The notes: generated by a model not told the origin, from the letters alone. Counted from the first letter of the stretch, positions 8,485 to 17,196 are shown. The stretch: 64,000 nt of DNA from an uncultured Eubacteriales bacterium (GCA_934432725.1 CAKRZE010000008.1:41691-105690); one strand, 5' to 3'. Translations and numbers: made by a program.

Positions 8485-8522
8485 GGCAGACTATCGCTTT
8501 CTTAGGGGAAAGCTTCCTTTTC
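8485..8522 (-). promoter_or_regulatory. Stem-loop between Shine-Dalgarno and start of the UxaC-like gene
   Basis: Minus strand: GAAAAGGA, hairpin GCTTTC/GAAAGC (8496-8513, 6-nt loop), then 11 nt to the ATG at 8484. Confidence 0.7.
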
Positions 8523-8926
8523 AAAATATCGTCTTCTCCGGGCGTCGGTTTCAGCCATCTCCGGCTTTGCCTGCGGAGCATCGCCCGGAGTCAGCGCCGC
8601 AAACCTTCAGGCTTCGCCCTCGCCGGGCTGCGGAACCGAAGCGGAGATGACGCAGCGATGCCGGCTGCGAAGGCGGGCTGCGGGCAGGACAGTGCGCGGG
8701 CTGCGGGACTGTGCGGAAGGCGGTTTGACTGCCGGACGGAGGCTCCTGCCGCGGGAGGTGCAGGGGCATGCTTTGGGACGGCAGAGGCACGCTTACGGAG
8801 CGCCCGATCAGATCGGACATTCACGGCTTTTCCGCCGCGCAGGGTGCGGATAGCAGTCCTGTCTTTCTGCGGCTGAAGGATGCTTGCGGATGAACGCCGC
8901 AGTGCCGGAGCCTGCCGCGTTCTGCG
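8523..8926. other. Gap with no recognisable gene
   Basis: GC-rich sequence between an ABC permease gene and the leader of the UxaC-like gene. I see no RNA gene, promoter or coding signal that I can support. Confidence 0.4.
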
Positions 8927-9829
8927 TCAGTGTCCCTTCTTTGAATGCATCAGATTCAGGCACACATAGAGTCCTGTGGCAATGGCGGCAGAGGCAAGCA
9001 GGATTACATACATACAGTCGAGCGTCACTTTTTCTCCGAAGAAATACAGGTTGCAGTCCACGCTGTCGCGGATGGCTTCCAGCACCTCCGGCGGGAAGCC
9101 GATGCGCTTCATCTCTTCAAACACGCCCCGCAGCGCATGGTTTCGCAGAAGGCTTGTGCCGTACGTGCCGGGCAGGAAGGACAGAACCCTCTGCAAGCCC
9201 TCCGAAAATCCGGAGATGGGCATATAGGCGCCGCAGAGGAAGCCGTAGCCTGCGCTGACGACCGTTCCCACGGCGCTTGCCTGTCCCGATGTAGTGAGGG
9301 GAAAGATGATACAGGAGGAAAGCGCCGTGCCGAAGAGCACCAGAAGAACGACATCCAGAAGCAGCGCAGCCACGTCCGCTGCCGACAGATACCATCCGAC
9401 CTTTGCAAGGTAAATAAGGCATGCGCCAAGCGCCGAAAAGTTGATGATGAAAGTCGAAAGCGCCGTGGAGATGTAATAGCTCAGCGCCAGCATCCCGGGG
9501 TTCAGCGGGGCAATGGTCAGATCCTTCCGCGCGCCGCTGACCTTGTCCTGCACCATCAGCAGGTTGGAGCAGAATGCCACGGTGATGCAGCTTACCGCCA
9601 GAATGGAGGAGACCAGCTCCCCGCCCACACAGCCCCACACCAGCTTGTCGGACACAGTGGCTCCCGCCGCTTCCAGTGCGGAGCGGAAGCTGTCCTCATA
9701 GATATTGGCAAGAAAGGTGACATACAGCACAAGCAGGATCATCGGTGTGATAAGGGAGGTGAAAAACATCCCCTTATCCTTAAAGTACAGCTTTGTATTG
9801 CGCCGGATCAGCGCCCAGAGTCCGGTCAT
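8927..9829 (-). CDS. ABC-2-type exporter permease
   Basis: A 300-residue integral membrane subunit. The N-terminus MTGLWALIRRNTKLYFKDKG is cytosolic, and about six hydrophobic segments follow: near 25-42, 75-95, 120-140, 150-175, 180-205 and 270-292. The GAYMPISGFSEGLQRVLSFLP stretch before the last helix is typical of the ABC-2 family. The ATG overlaps the end of the ATP-binding gene by 4 nt, so the two form one exporter. Substrate unknown; drug or antibiotic efflux is common for this type. Confidence 0.88.
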   Translation of the reverse strand: MTGLWALIRRNTKLYFKDKGMFFTSLITPMILLVLYVTFLANIYEDSFRSALEAAGATVSDKLVWGCVGGELVSSILAVSCITVAFCSNLLMVQDKVSGARKDLTIAPLNPGMLALSYYISTALSTFIINFSALGACLIYLAKVGWYLSAADVAALLLDVVLLVLFGTALSSCIIFPLTTSGQASAVGTVVSAGYGFLCGAYMPISGFSEGLQRVLSFLPGTYGTSLLRNHALRGVFEEMKRIGFPPEVLEAIRDSVDCNLYFFGEKVTLDCMYVILLASAAIATGLYVCLNLMHSKKGH

Positions 9830-10740
9830 TTCTCCATGCCTCCCGTCAGCTTTTTTCCGGTCACAGCCAGAAATACGTCGTCCATTTTTCCCTTTGTGAT
9901 TTCATAATCCCGGAAGATCTCCGGATATTTCAGGATCAGCCCCGTTGCAGCCGCCGTGTCGGGAACCGAGATGCGAAAGGCGTCCCGGATGGCTTCATAG
10001 GGTGCGCCGAGCCGTCTGACTTCTGCTTCCTCCTGTCCGTAGAGGGTGATATAGTCCCCGGTGTAGGTGTTTTTCAGTGTCAGCGGCGTTCCCTCCGCAG
10101 CAATTTCGCCGTGATCCAGAATCACCACATAATCCGCGTCTGCCGCCTCCTCCATGTAGTGTGTTGTCAGAAACACGGTGAGGCTTTTCTCCCGGCGGAG
10201 GCTGCCCAAGACCTTCCAGAGCAGATTCCGCGTCTGGGGGTCCAGCCCAGTGGTCGGCTCGTCCAGCACCAGAATCCGCGGCTGGTGCAGCAGGGCTCTG
10301 GCAATGTCGATTCTGCGCCGCTGTCCGCCGGACAGCCTGCCGACGGGACGCTTCAGAAGGCTTGCAAAGTCCAGAAGCTCCGCAAGCTCGTCAAGCCGCT
10401 TTCGGAATTCCGGGCCGCTTATGCCGTAAAGCGCCGCACGGCTTTGCAGATTGTCTCTTACGGACAGGTCCTTATCCAAAACCGAGTTTTGGAAGACCAC
10501 GCCGAGGCTGCGCTTGATACGGTCGGCGTCCTTGTCCAGATCGTTGCCGCAGATCGTCACCCTTCCGCCGTCCTTGCGCAGCTGTCCGCAAAGGATGTTG
10601 ATCGTGGTCGATTTTCCCGCTCCGTTGACGCCCAAAAAGGCAAACAGCTCGCCTTCCCTGACCCGGAAGCTCAGATCGTTTACCGCCCGGACTTCGCCGA
10701 AGCTTTTTCTCAGATGATCGATTTCAATGAGATGATTCAT
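9826..10740 (-). CDS. ABC exporter ATP-binding protein (CcmA/DrrA-like)
   Basis: A 304-residue ATPase. ATG at 10740 is taken because AACGGAGAG lies 6 nt upstream and the protein then begins MNHLIEIDHLRKSFG. Walker A GVNGAGKST near residue 38, the Q-loop VFQNSVLD, signature LSGGQRRRIDIARAL, Walker B ILVLDEPTTGLDP and the switch His in LTTHYMEEA are all present. After the nucleotide-binding domain a roughly 80-residue tail resembles the DUF4162 region of drug exporters. Partner of the permease that follows. Confidence 0.93.
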   Translation of the reverse strand: MNHLIEIDHLRKSFGEVRAVNDLSFRVREGELFAFLGVNGAGKSTTINILCGQLRKDGGRVTICGNDLDKDADRIKRSLGVVFQNSVLDKDLSVRDNLQSRAALYGISGPEFRKRLDELAELLDFASLLKRPVGRLSGGQRRRIDIARALLHQPRILVLDEPTTGLDPQTRNLLWKVLGSLRREKSLTVFLTTHYMEEAADADYVVILDHGEIAAEGTPLTLKNTYTGDYITLYGQEEAEVRRLGAPYEAIRDAFRISVPDTAAATGLILKYPEIFRDYEITKGKMDDVFLAVTGKKLTGGMEK

Positions 10741-11001
10741 ATTTCTCTCCGTTTCCTGATAGGATACAGGTTTTATGGAATTCCGTGCGCTCTGTGCATC
10801 GGCAGGCTCCCGGCGGCTCCGTGGCGGAGCCGGACATTCGTTCGCCGGGACCCCGAGGCATGTCTGATCCCGCTCCCGTTTGTCCGGCACGGATTCTGCG
10901 GAGGGAATGTCTGCCGTAAGCCCGGTAAAGAACCTGCGCGGGAGTGGGGCTTTCTGTCAAGACTCCTGCGGGAGCAGCCGGAGCGCCGCCGTCTCCTTTT
11001 T

Positions 11002-12017
11002 TCAAACCGGCTGTTCCTCCGCAAGGGCAAGGAACTTTTTGTCCGACTGGATGCCCTGCGTCACGAATCTGCCGTTTCGGAACAGCGCATAGGTTGTTAC
11101 GGGAGCCGGTACGCTTTGCGCGGCTTCCCGGTCGGTGATGTGAATGAGCTTTAAGGGAATGTTGAAGCCCTTGTCGGTAATTTCTGCCGATGTGCCGACG
11201 GAGGACGCAAACAGGTCGGCATAGCGGCTGTTGGAATGGATGAAGCCGCAGGCAATACATGCCTCAAAGCAGAGCATATACATCAGGCTCTGAAAGGCAG
11301 TGACATCGCCGAACAGCGCTTTCAACCACTGCACACCGAGATAGTTCAGTGCCAGATAGGTTAGCGAAATTGCCATAGGGATGGCAGGCCACAGACGGCG
11401 TCTGCCGTTTTTCAGCCGGCACTTAAAGAGCATGACGCCCAATGCCGACACGCCGCAAAGCACCTGCCAGCCGACAACGGGGAAATATCCGATGCCATAG
11501 CCGTGGTTGGTGTCCGACCATACGGCGGCGTCCTTCGGAAAGGTGAATACCAGCTGATGCAGATCGTTGGTCAGCACCAGCAAAAGCAGTGCGCCGGAGA
11601 TGATCCACAGTACCGCCGTCCATTCCGGCAGGCGACAATCGTCCGGCTTTCCCAAAGACATGGCAACGAGCAGCGCCAGCATCGGCACAAACAGCATCGG
11701 CAGGTAAAACAGATACCACAGATAGCGGATAGCATCAGGCTGCCAGAAAATAAAGTATTTCACCGTGCGGAACGAGAACCACAAAATCAGCAGTGCCGAA
11801 ACACCTGTGAGATACCGACCGACCTGCTTCTGTACAATGCGCTGCCGGACGGAAAGCCCCATGCGGCGTACAGACCGATGTAGATGAAGCTGCGCAGATA
11901 GGAAAAGAGCGTCGGGAAAAAAGTTCCCTTTCCGATGAGACGGAAGGTATATGCCAAAGCCGCCGCGAGCAATACTGTGCTGCCGGCAATGAAGGCTCTT
12001 CTTGTTTGATTGGTCAT
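11002..12017 (-). pseudogene. Frameshifted chimera: seven-helix sensor N-terminus joined to a YoaP-like acetyltransferase tail
   Basis: The gene begins at ATG 12017 (GAGAGGTGGG upstream) with MTNQTRRAFIAGSTVLL and multiple membrane helices of the histidine-kinase 7TM type (RRAFIAGS, WYLFYLPMLFVPMLAL, LLLLVLTNDLHQLVFTFP). Around 11865 the coherent reading switches to another frame at AAWGF/GLSVRQR, which implies an indel. Downstream of about 11175 the sequence no longer resembles sensors: IPLKLIHITDREAAQ, APVTTYALFRNGRFVT and SDKKFLALAEE match the C-terminal tail seen in YoaP-type GNAT proteins. So a deletion has joined two unrelated genes after, or along with, the frameshift. Unlikely to be functional. 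Confidence 0.65.
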
Positions 12018-12072
12018 AAGCCCACCTCTCTTTGATCTGCCGTCTGCGCCCTGAAACACCTGCACACATCAG

Positions 12073-12101
12073 ATTATAGCACAAGGCGGTGCGTTTTTCA
12101 A
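12073..12101 (-). promoter_or_regulatory. Promoter of the chimeric pseudogene
   Basis: Minus strand TTGAAA (12096-12101), 17-bp spacer, TATAAT (12073-12078) with TGC in front: still a good promoter. Confidence 0.7.
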
Positions 12102-12401
12102 CTGTTTTATGCGAGGACCGGAGGGGCTGTTGGCCGGCATTGCCGGTCATTGAGAAGGCGCGGCTTTGTTTTCTGAGCTCTGCCGTTTCATTCGGATATT
12201 TTTTCCGTTGCGAAAGGTTTTGGAGCGGTGTTTTGAATGAGGTCAAGATTTTTTAGAGAACACGGACAGATAAGCGTTGAAAACTTAATAATGAACAACA
12301 AGTACTTGTTACCGACCGAAAGAGAGGTTGATTAACAGGTGCCTATATTTTTTCAAAAAAGCAGAACACAAGGGGAAAATCATATTTTCCTACGGGCTAT
12401 T

Positions 12402-12432
12402 GGGTAAGCGGTAAAAACTCTTGCCCTTTTTT
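12402..12432 (+). terminator. Rho-independent terminator or attenuator inside the island leader
   Basis: GGGTAAG (12402-12408) pairs with CTTGCCC (12420-12426), followed by TTTTTT. It precedes the small ORF and Rep-type gene. Confidence 0.65.
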
Positions 12433-12664
12433 AATGCCCGCAGAACGGAATAGCTTTGTTCCTTGAAAACCGAATAGCAGCCGCCAGAGGGATACCTGCC
12501 GCAGCGGACAGCAGAGCCACGATATGAGCCTGCCCACTGCTTAATCCGTGCATAGCACCGACAGAGAAAACGCCGCTTTGAAAAAGCGTGGAACTGTATG
12601 GAATGGCTGTGTATACATACCTTCTGCCATTTCAGCAGGTAAATAAAGTAAGGAGATAACGCCT

Positions 12665-12754
12665 ATGTATTATCTGAAATCGAAACGAAAACGCCGAAAG
12701 GAGGATACCGATGCAAAAGTTAAGTATTGTCGATGCAGAAACGCTCCTCTATGA
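12665..12754 (+). CDS. 29-residue basic peptide upstream of the Rep-type gene
   Basis: ATG at 12665 has AAGGAGATAACGCCT in front. The product begins MYYLKSKRKRRKEDTD and overlaps the next start, which lies inside it. It may only couple translation. No family recognised. Confidence 0.4.
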   Translation: MYYLKSKRKRRKEDTDAKVKYCRCRNAPL

Positions 12755-12935
12755 GCCGCTTGATAAGCCGAGCTTTGTGGTGGACGGTCTTATTCCGACA
12801 GGGCTTACCCTGTTCTGCGGCTCTCAGAAAATCGGCAAGAGCTGGCTTATGCTCAAGCTCTGCCTGTGCGTATCACAGGGGCTTCCCCTGTGGGATATGC
12901 CTACAAGGTCGGGCGATGTTTTGTACCGTATTTGA
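12711..12935 (+). pseudogene. Truncated AAA-type replication/helicase ATPase (RepA-like)
   Basis: Begins at a well-placed AAAGGAGG site. The 74 codons give MQKLSIVDAETLLYEPLDKP, then VDGLIPTGLTLFCGSQKIGKSW, which holds a Walker A motif (GSQKIGKS) of the AAA_25 family found in plasmid and ICE replication modules. The frame stops right after SGDVLY, where intact members continue to Walker B. The following DNA is the 5'-truncated KilA-N gene, so a deletion or insertion junction lies near 12925-12935. Confidence 0.75.
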
Positions 12936-13730
12936 TCATGAAATCCATATCAACAAAGACGATTATTTCTCTCTTACGGATATTGCAAAATATAAAAACC
13001 CCGAAGACCCTCGATTCGTTATACAGAATTGGATGCGCAGAATCGATACGATTCAATATATAGGGCTATGGGAACAATTGAACAACCCTAATTTTAACCG
13101 TGTCGAATTCGATACGTTTAGAAGCGAAGCCGGACACAACTATTTTACTATGACTCCGAAGAAATGGATTGACGGTGTGAATGCCATCGGTATTATTTCT
13201 AAAGCTGGAAAATATAACGGCGGCACATATGCACACAAGGATATTGCTCTTCAATTCGCATCATGGATTTCGCCCGAAATCAATTTATACATTATCAAAG
13301 AGTTTCAACGCCTGAAAGAGACGAACAGAAACAACTCGGTTGGACGGTTAAGCGAGAACTTGCAAAAATAAATTACCGCATACATACCGACGCGATCAAA
13401 GATATCATCATTATTCCGCTTGAAATTACAAAAGCGCAAGCGTCGTTTGTTTACGCAAGCGAAGCCGACGTTTTGAACGTTGCACTTTTTGGTATGACCG
13501 CAAAACAGTGGCGAGAGCAAAATCCTAATAAGAAAGGTAATATGCGTGATTATGCGGAAGTTTCGCAACTTGTATGTCTTTCCAATCTTGAAAATCTGAA
13601 CGCTTATCTTATCGAATGTGGAATAAGCCAGCAGGAGCGATTGATAGAGTTAAATAAAACGGCAATTCGTCAGATGAAAGTTTTGGCAGAAGAAACGCTT
13701 AAATTGCCCGCTAACTCGGACGAACAATGA
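12928..13730 (+). pseudogene. KilA-N domain protein, 5'-truncated and frameshifted
   Basis: KilA-N proteins are DNA-binding proteins of phages and mobile elements. Frame 1 reads VFDHEIHINKDDYFSLTDIA to GGTYAHKDIALQFASWISP and EFQRLKE, then stops at 13371. Frame 3 resumes with DEQKQLGWTVKRELAKINYR, through LNVALFGMTAKQWREQNP and YAEVSQLVCLSNLENLNAYL, and stops at 13730. The shift falls in CTGAAAGAGACGAAC near 13320, consistent with loss of one base between two halves of a normal protein. The start codon was lost at the junction with the preceding ATPase fragment. Confidence 0.82.
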
Positions 13731-13738
13731 GGTGTAAA

Positions 13739-13930
13739 ATGAAATTTTCCGAAAAAGTAAAATATGTAAGGATGAAACTTCTTTTAACGCAAGAAGCGTT
13801 GGCAAAGGAACTCGGCGTATCCTACGCTACAATTTGTCGCTGGGAAAAGGATAACCGTGAACCGCAAATCGTATCGCAAGGCAAGTTTTACGCATTTTGC
13901 GAAAGCAAAGGCATTAAGTTTGAGAATTAA
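13739..13930 (+). CDS. XRE-family helix-turn-helix regulator
   Basis: A 63-residue DNA-binding protein. ATG at 13739 follows GAGGTGTAAA. Sequence MKFSEKVKYVRMKLLLTQEALAKELGVSYATICRWEKDNREP is a complete HTH-XRE motif (helices 2 and 3 in LTQEALAKELGVSYATICRWE). It lies 8 nt after the KilA-N pseudogene and 12 nt before the nuclease gene, so it may control them. Confidence 0.85.
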   Translation: MKFSEKVKYVRMKLLLTQEALAKELGVSYATICRWEKDNREPQIVSQGKFYAFCESKGIKFEN

Positions 13931-13942
13931 GGGAGAAACTAT

Positions 13943-14791
13943 ATGGCTACAAGCAAAAAACTTGAAACGATTTATTATAACGGACAACCCGACGGTATCC
14001 GTTCTATCCGCCGCCATTTATCTACGATAACCACATATGTTATTCCACGCCCGTTGCTTTCGGAAGCGAAGAAAATTTCGGGAATTACACGTCCCGGAAT
14101 ATACTATTTAATTAACGAAAACGACGAAAATAAAATAGCACAAATCTATATTGGACAAACAAGAAACGGCGTCGCTCGCCTTGATGACCATAACCGCTCA
14201 AAAGATTTTTGGAATAAGGCTATTATGTTTCTTGCCGATAATAAGACGTTTTCTCTCGATATGATAAGCGGGCTTGAAGAATACGCCATTATCAAAGCAC
14301 ACGAATCCAAGCGATATAAAGTAGAAAATTCCGTTAGTCCCAAGTATGAAATAGACGAATATGATCTTCCTTCTATCGAAGAGGTATACGACGAAATTCA
14401 ATTCGTAATGGCTACGCTCGGATATAAAATGGACGATGCAAAACAGAGTAACGATAATCGCGAGATATTCCATACAACAAGAAACGGTATTCTTGCTTAT
14501 GGCGTTTATGACGGGGACAAGTTTCAGGTTTTAGAAGGTTCTCAAATAAATATGAGTAAGCTTACAAATCTTGAAAAACACAATAAGCAAAGAACGGAAC
14601 TGCAATCTAATGGCGATATTGAATCGGAAAACGGCAATTTTATTCTGAAAACAACATTGGAGTTTAACACGCCGAGCGGTGCAAGCGATTTTATTCTCGG
14701 TGGCTCAACAAACGGTTGGATCGAATGGAAAAACAAGGACGGAAAAACACTGGACGAGATTTTCAGAAAAAAATTTATTTTAAGAAGATAG
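13943..14791 (+). CDS. GIY-YIG nuclease with C-terminal DUF4357 domain
   Basis: A 282-residue protein. Nuclease motifs: GIY at 52-54, YIGQT at 69-73, catalytic Arg at about 79 and Glu in SGLEEYAI at about 112. The C-terminal 60 residues (FNTPSGASDFILGGSTNGWIEWKN, DGKTL) form the DUF4357 fold, which is found attached to or beside type I restriction systems. It is intact, with GGGAGAAA upstream, and lies 9 nt before a truncated hsdR-like gene, so it probably belonged to a defence or restriction cassette carried by the island. Substrate DNA unknown. Confidence 0.85.
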   Translation: MATSKKLETIYYNGQPDGIRSIRRHLSTITTYVIPRPLLSEAKKISGITRPGIYYLINENDENKIAQIYIGQTRNGVARLDDHNRSKDFWNKAIMFLADNKTFSLDMISGLEEYAIIKAHESKRYKVENSVSPKYEIDEYDLPSIEEVYDEIQFVMATLGYKMDDAKQSNDNREIFHTTRNGILAYGVYDGDKFQVLEGSQINMSKLTNLEKHNKQRTELQSNGDIESENGNFILKTTLEFNTPSGASDFILGGSTNGWIEWKNKDGKTLDEIFRKKFILRR

Positions 14792-14800
14792 GAGCGACAT

Positions 14801-16333
14801 ATGGAGCAAATAGATAAAAAAAGTCTATCCGAAATGGATATACGAACAAAATTCATTACGCCTGCAATCGTTTCAGCCGGTTGGAGCTCGTTTTCTCAAA
14901 TGAGAGAAGAATATAAAGTTACGAACGGTCGAATTATCGCCCGTGGTAAGTCGTGTAAGCGTGAAGCTCCACTGAAGGCTGATTATGTGCTTTTTTACAA
15001 ACCCAACAAACCAATTGCTTTTGTTGAAGCAAAAGATAATAAGCACACAATGTCGGACGGTATCGGCGGTTTCGGGTTATTTGGTTACGATATCATAGAC
15101 AAGCATTGGGTTATCAACGAGACGGAAGCCGCTGTCGTGCGGGAAATTTTTGAGAGATACCGTTACGGAGAAAAAGCAAAAAGCATTGTAAGTTGGCTGG
15201 ATAGTATCGGCGTGCGAAACAAAAGCGGCAAGCCGTTTACGGTAAACGCACTTGCAAAACTCATTCGCAACACGAAATACAAAGGCATCGTGGAATACGA
15301 TGATAGAATTCTGACCAATGTTACGCCCGCTATTGTGGACGAAAAGACGTGGAACGATTGCAACCGTATTTTAGACAATCAACGGCACAAGCAGAAATGT
15401 ATTCAAAAACATTCCGAATATATTTTAAGCGGAAAACTTTTTTGCGGCAACTGCGGAACGTTGATGACAGCCGAAGGCGGTACGAGCCAGACGGGCAGAC
15501 AATATCATTATTATAAATGTTTTACCCGTAAGAGAAATAAGGGACAATGCAAAAAGAACAGCGTAAGCAAGCAATACATAGAAGATTTAGTCTTTGAAAA
15601 GACGGTAGATTACATTTTAAGCCCGGACATAATCGATACGATCGCACGAAGCGTAACCGACAATTTTAATCAAGAATTAGAAAAGTCCAACACTTTGATT
15701 CTGCTTGAAAAAGAACTTGCCAATGTGGAACAAGCCCTGAACGGCTTCTTGTCTGCTATCGCCGCAGGTATCGTTACGAAGTCTACAAAAGAGCGTATGC
15801 TCTCACTGGAAGCGCAGAAAGAAGAATTGGAAAACAAAATCGAGTTGGAAAAGCAACAGAATATACCGCCGTTAAAATACGAAACCGTACGCGCTTTTCT
15901 TTACTATTTTGCAAATAAGGAGTACAAGTCGGACGAAGAAAAGAACGAGTTTTTCAATTCGTTTATCTATCGTGTGGTTTTGTTTGACGATTATATCTAC
16001 ATTTTCTACAACACTTCGCCCGAATATCCGACAAAAGTAAAGTTGGAAAAAGAAGAATTAAACGCTTTGCGCGAATTAAGTCACCCAAAAGCCGAAAAAG
16101 ATGCGGAAAACAAAGAAAGCACCCCGTTTGAACCGTTAAAGTTCAAATTGGGTGCTTGTGGCGGAGGGAAAGGGATTCGAACCCTTGTGAGATTGCTCTC
16201 AAACGGTTTTCAAGACCGCCTCGTTATGACCGCTTCGATATCCCTCCGTATAAAAATTGCTGTCCGAATGCCGCAAAGGCGTGGATTAAGCCGACAGCCC
16301 CGGTTTTGTCCGGACTTCCGGCGAACACTGTAG
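14801..16333 (+). CDS. In-frame chimera: HsdR N-terminal nuclease fragment + large serine recombinase lacking its catalytic domain
   Basis: 510 codons with a proper site (AGGAGCGACAT) at ATG 14801. Residues 1-88 match the type I restriction HsdR N-terminal domain: MDIRTKFITPAIVSAGW, and PD-(D/E)xK residues D61, E76 and K78 in KADYVL/FVEAKDN. From about residue 89 the protein becomes a large serine recombinase: FGLFGYDIIDKHWVINETEA, the recombinase domain, a zinc ribbon (LFCGNCGTLM, YYKC, GQCKK), then a coiled coil near 300-370. The resolvase-type catalytic domain with the active Ser is absent. The last 55 or so codons run antisense through tRNA-Ser, so the original stop has been lost. Likely a deletion product; recombinase activity is not expected. 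Confidence 0.8.
   Translation: MEQIDKKSLSEMDIRTKFITPAIVSAGWSSFSQMREEYKVTNGRIIARGKSCKREAPLKADYVLFYKPNKPIAFVEAKDNKHTMSDGIGGFGLFGYDIIDKHWVINETEAAVVREIFERYRYGEKAKSIVSWLDSIGVRNKSGKPFTVNALAKLIRNTKYKGIVEYDDRILTNVTPAIVDEKTWNDCNRILDNQRHKQKCIQKHSEYILSGKLFCGNCGTLMTAEGGTSQTGRQYHYYKCFTRKRNKGQCKKNSVSKQYIEDLVFEKTVDYILSPDIIDTIARSVTDNFNQELEKSNTLILLEKELANVEQALNGFLSAIAAGIVTKSTKERMLSLEAQKEELENKIELEKQQNIPPLKYETVRAFLYYFANKEYKSDEEKNEFFNSFIYRVVLFDDYIYIFYNTSPEYPTKVKLEKEELNALRELSHPKAEKDAENKESTPFEPLKFKLGACGGGKGIRTLVRLLSNGFQDRLVMTASISLRIKIAVRMPQRRGLSRQPRFCPDFRRTL
16159..16247 (-). tRNA. tRNA-Ser(UGA)
   Basis: Minus strand GGAGGGATATCGAAGCGG… with acceptor stem GGAGGGA/TCCCTCC, discriminator G and encoded CCA (16159-16161). 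The anticodon loop CTTGAAA gives anticodon TGA. A long variable arm is present, as in class II tRNAs, and the T arm has GGTTCGAATCC. The island ends at its 3' side. Confidence 0.96.
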
Positions 16334-16336
16334 ATT

Positions 16337-16365
16337 AGTATATCATATGCCCATGCCAATGTCAA
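16337..16365 (-). promoter_or_regulatory. Promoter of tRNA-Ser
   Basis: Minus strand TTGACA (16360-16365), 17-bp spacer, TATACT (16337-16342); start about 80 nt before the mature tRNA. Confidence 0.85.
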
Positions 16366-16403
16366 TTGTTTTAAGAAAAAAAGAAAAAATACGGAAATAC
16401 ATC

Positions 16404-16432
16404 TTGCAAAATCAAAAAGAGTATGGTAAAAT
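16404..16432 (+). promoter_or_regulatory. Promoter of secG
   Basis: TTGCAA (16404-16409), 17-bp spacer, TAAAAT (16427-16432). It lies back to back with the tRNA-Ser promoter. Confidence 0.75.
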
Positions 16433-16514
16433 ACATTTGTTATGGATAGAATACTGTGTCGCCATGTGGATTTGTTTGAAAAGAACCTATGGGACGATCA
16501 CTTTGGAGGATTAT

Positions 16515-16844
16515 ATGGAAATTGTACTGTCAATTATACTGCTTGCTGCTGCCCTTTCTTTGGTGGTGTCCGTACTTTTGCAGTCCGGCAAGAGCCACGG
16601 TCTTTCCGGGACGATTTCGGGCGGAGCTGAAACATTTTTCGGCAAAACGAAAGGACAGTCTATGGATAAAAAGCTGTCCAAGCTGACTGCGATTGTTGCT
16701 GCTGTTTTTGTGGTACTGGTTCTGGCTGTATATGTGACACAGGATAATAAGGAGCTGTCCCACCTTGCAGACAACGGTTCAAATGCCGAAACTGCTGCAC
16801 AGACGGATGCCGAGACGGGTTCCGGTTCTTTGACAACGGACTGA
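16515..16844 (+). CDS. secG: Preprotein translocase subunit SecG
   Basis: A 109-residue membrane subunit of the SecYEG channel. MEIVLSIILLAAALSLVVSV is helix 1, the cytosolic loop has LLQSGKSHGLSGTISGGAETFFGKTKG (the LQ.GK..GL..…G..E..FG pattern of SecG), and helix 2 is LTAIVAAVFVVLVLAVYV. A 25-30 residue acidic, Ala/Thr-rich tail follows. ATG 16515 has TGGAGGATTAT upstream; an in-frame start much further up has no site. Monocistronic with its own promoter and terminator. Confidence 0.93.
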   Translation: MEIVLSIILLAAALSLVVSVLLQSGKSHGLSGTISGGAETFFGKTKGQSMDKKLSKLTAIVAAVFVVLVLAVYVTQDNKELSHLADNGSNAETAAQTDAETGSGSLTTD

Positions 16845-16878
16845 TTCTGCGTCTCCGCTGGACTTTCCGCGGATTGAT

Positions 16879-16916
16879 AAGGAGCGGCACGATGGTTTAT
16901 CGGCTGCTCCTTTTGT
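16879..16916 (+). terminator. Rho-independent terminator after secG
   Basis: AAGGAGC (16879-16885) pairs with GCTCCTT (16906-16912), followed by TTTTGTTTT. Confidence 0.75.
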
Positions 16917-17153
16917 TTTCGGAACGGGACCAAGGCGGATATGCGGTGCCTCGGCAATGATTGCTTTGCGGCTCCTTTCGTTTTCCGTCGTGCTGCACAG
17001 GGCGGAGCTGAGAGACACCGGTACGCCGGCAGGAATGCTTCAGGACGGCATTGGCGGTGCTCCTGCCGCAAGGCGGTTTCGGGACGGCTTTTCCTGCAAT
17101 TTTGTTTGTCTTTCTGATTGCGCAAACAAATCCCTGTTTTTTTGAATTTCCTC

Positions 17154-17182
17154 TTGACAAACCGCACAATGTTGTATATAAT
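17154..17182 (+). promoter_or_regulatory. Consensus promoter of tRNA-Leu
   Basis: TTGACA (17154-17159), exactly 17 bp, TATAAT (17177-17182): both boxes perfect. Confidence 0.95.
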
Positions 17183-17196
17183 ATATACGTTGCTAA

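Larger units (their letters stand above)
12240..16158. mobile_element. AT-rich genomic-island remnant ending at tRNA-Ser
   Basis: From about 12.24 kb to the 3' end of tRNA-Ser the base composition falls well below that of the flanks and codon use is A/T-rich. Content: truncated Rep-type ATPase, frameshifted KilA-N gene, XRE regulator, GIY-YIG nuclease, and an HsdR fragment fused to the C-terminal part of a serine recombinase. The first 450 bp resemble the leader of conjugative-element replication genes. I see no direct repeat of the tRNA end on the left, so the boundaries are approximate. Confidence 0.75.

Noticed and set aside
12018..12300. attL copy of the tRNA-Ser 3' end
   Set aside because: I searched for GGCGGAGGGAAAGGGATTCG-like sequence at the left side of the island and found none.
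16159..16333. C-terminal end of the recombinase frame as true protein
   Set aside because: These codons are the antisense of tRNA-Ser and its promoter; the original stop has evidently been lost.
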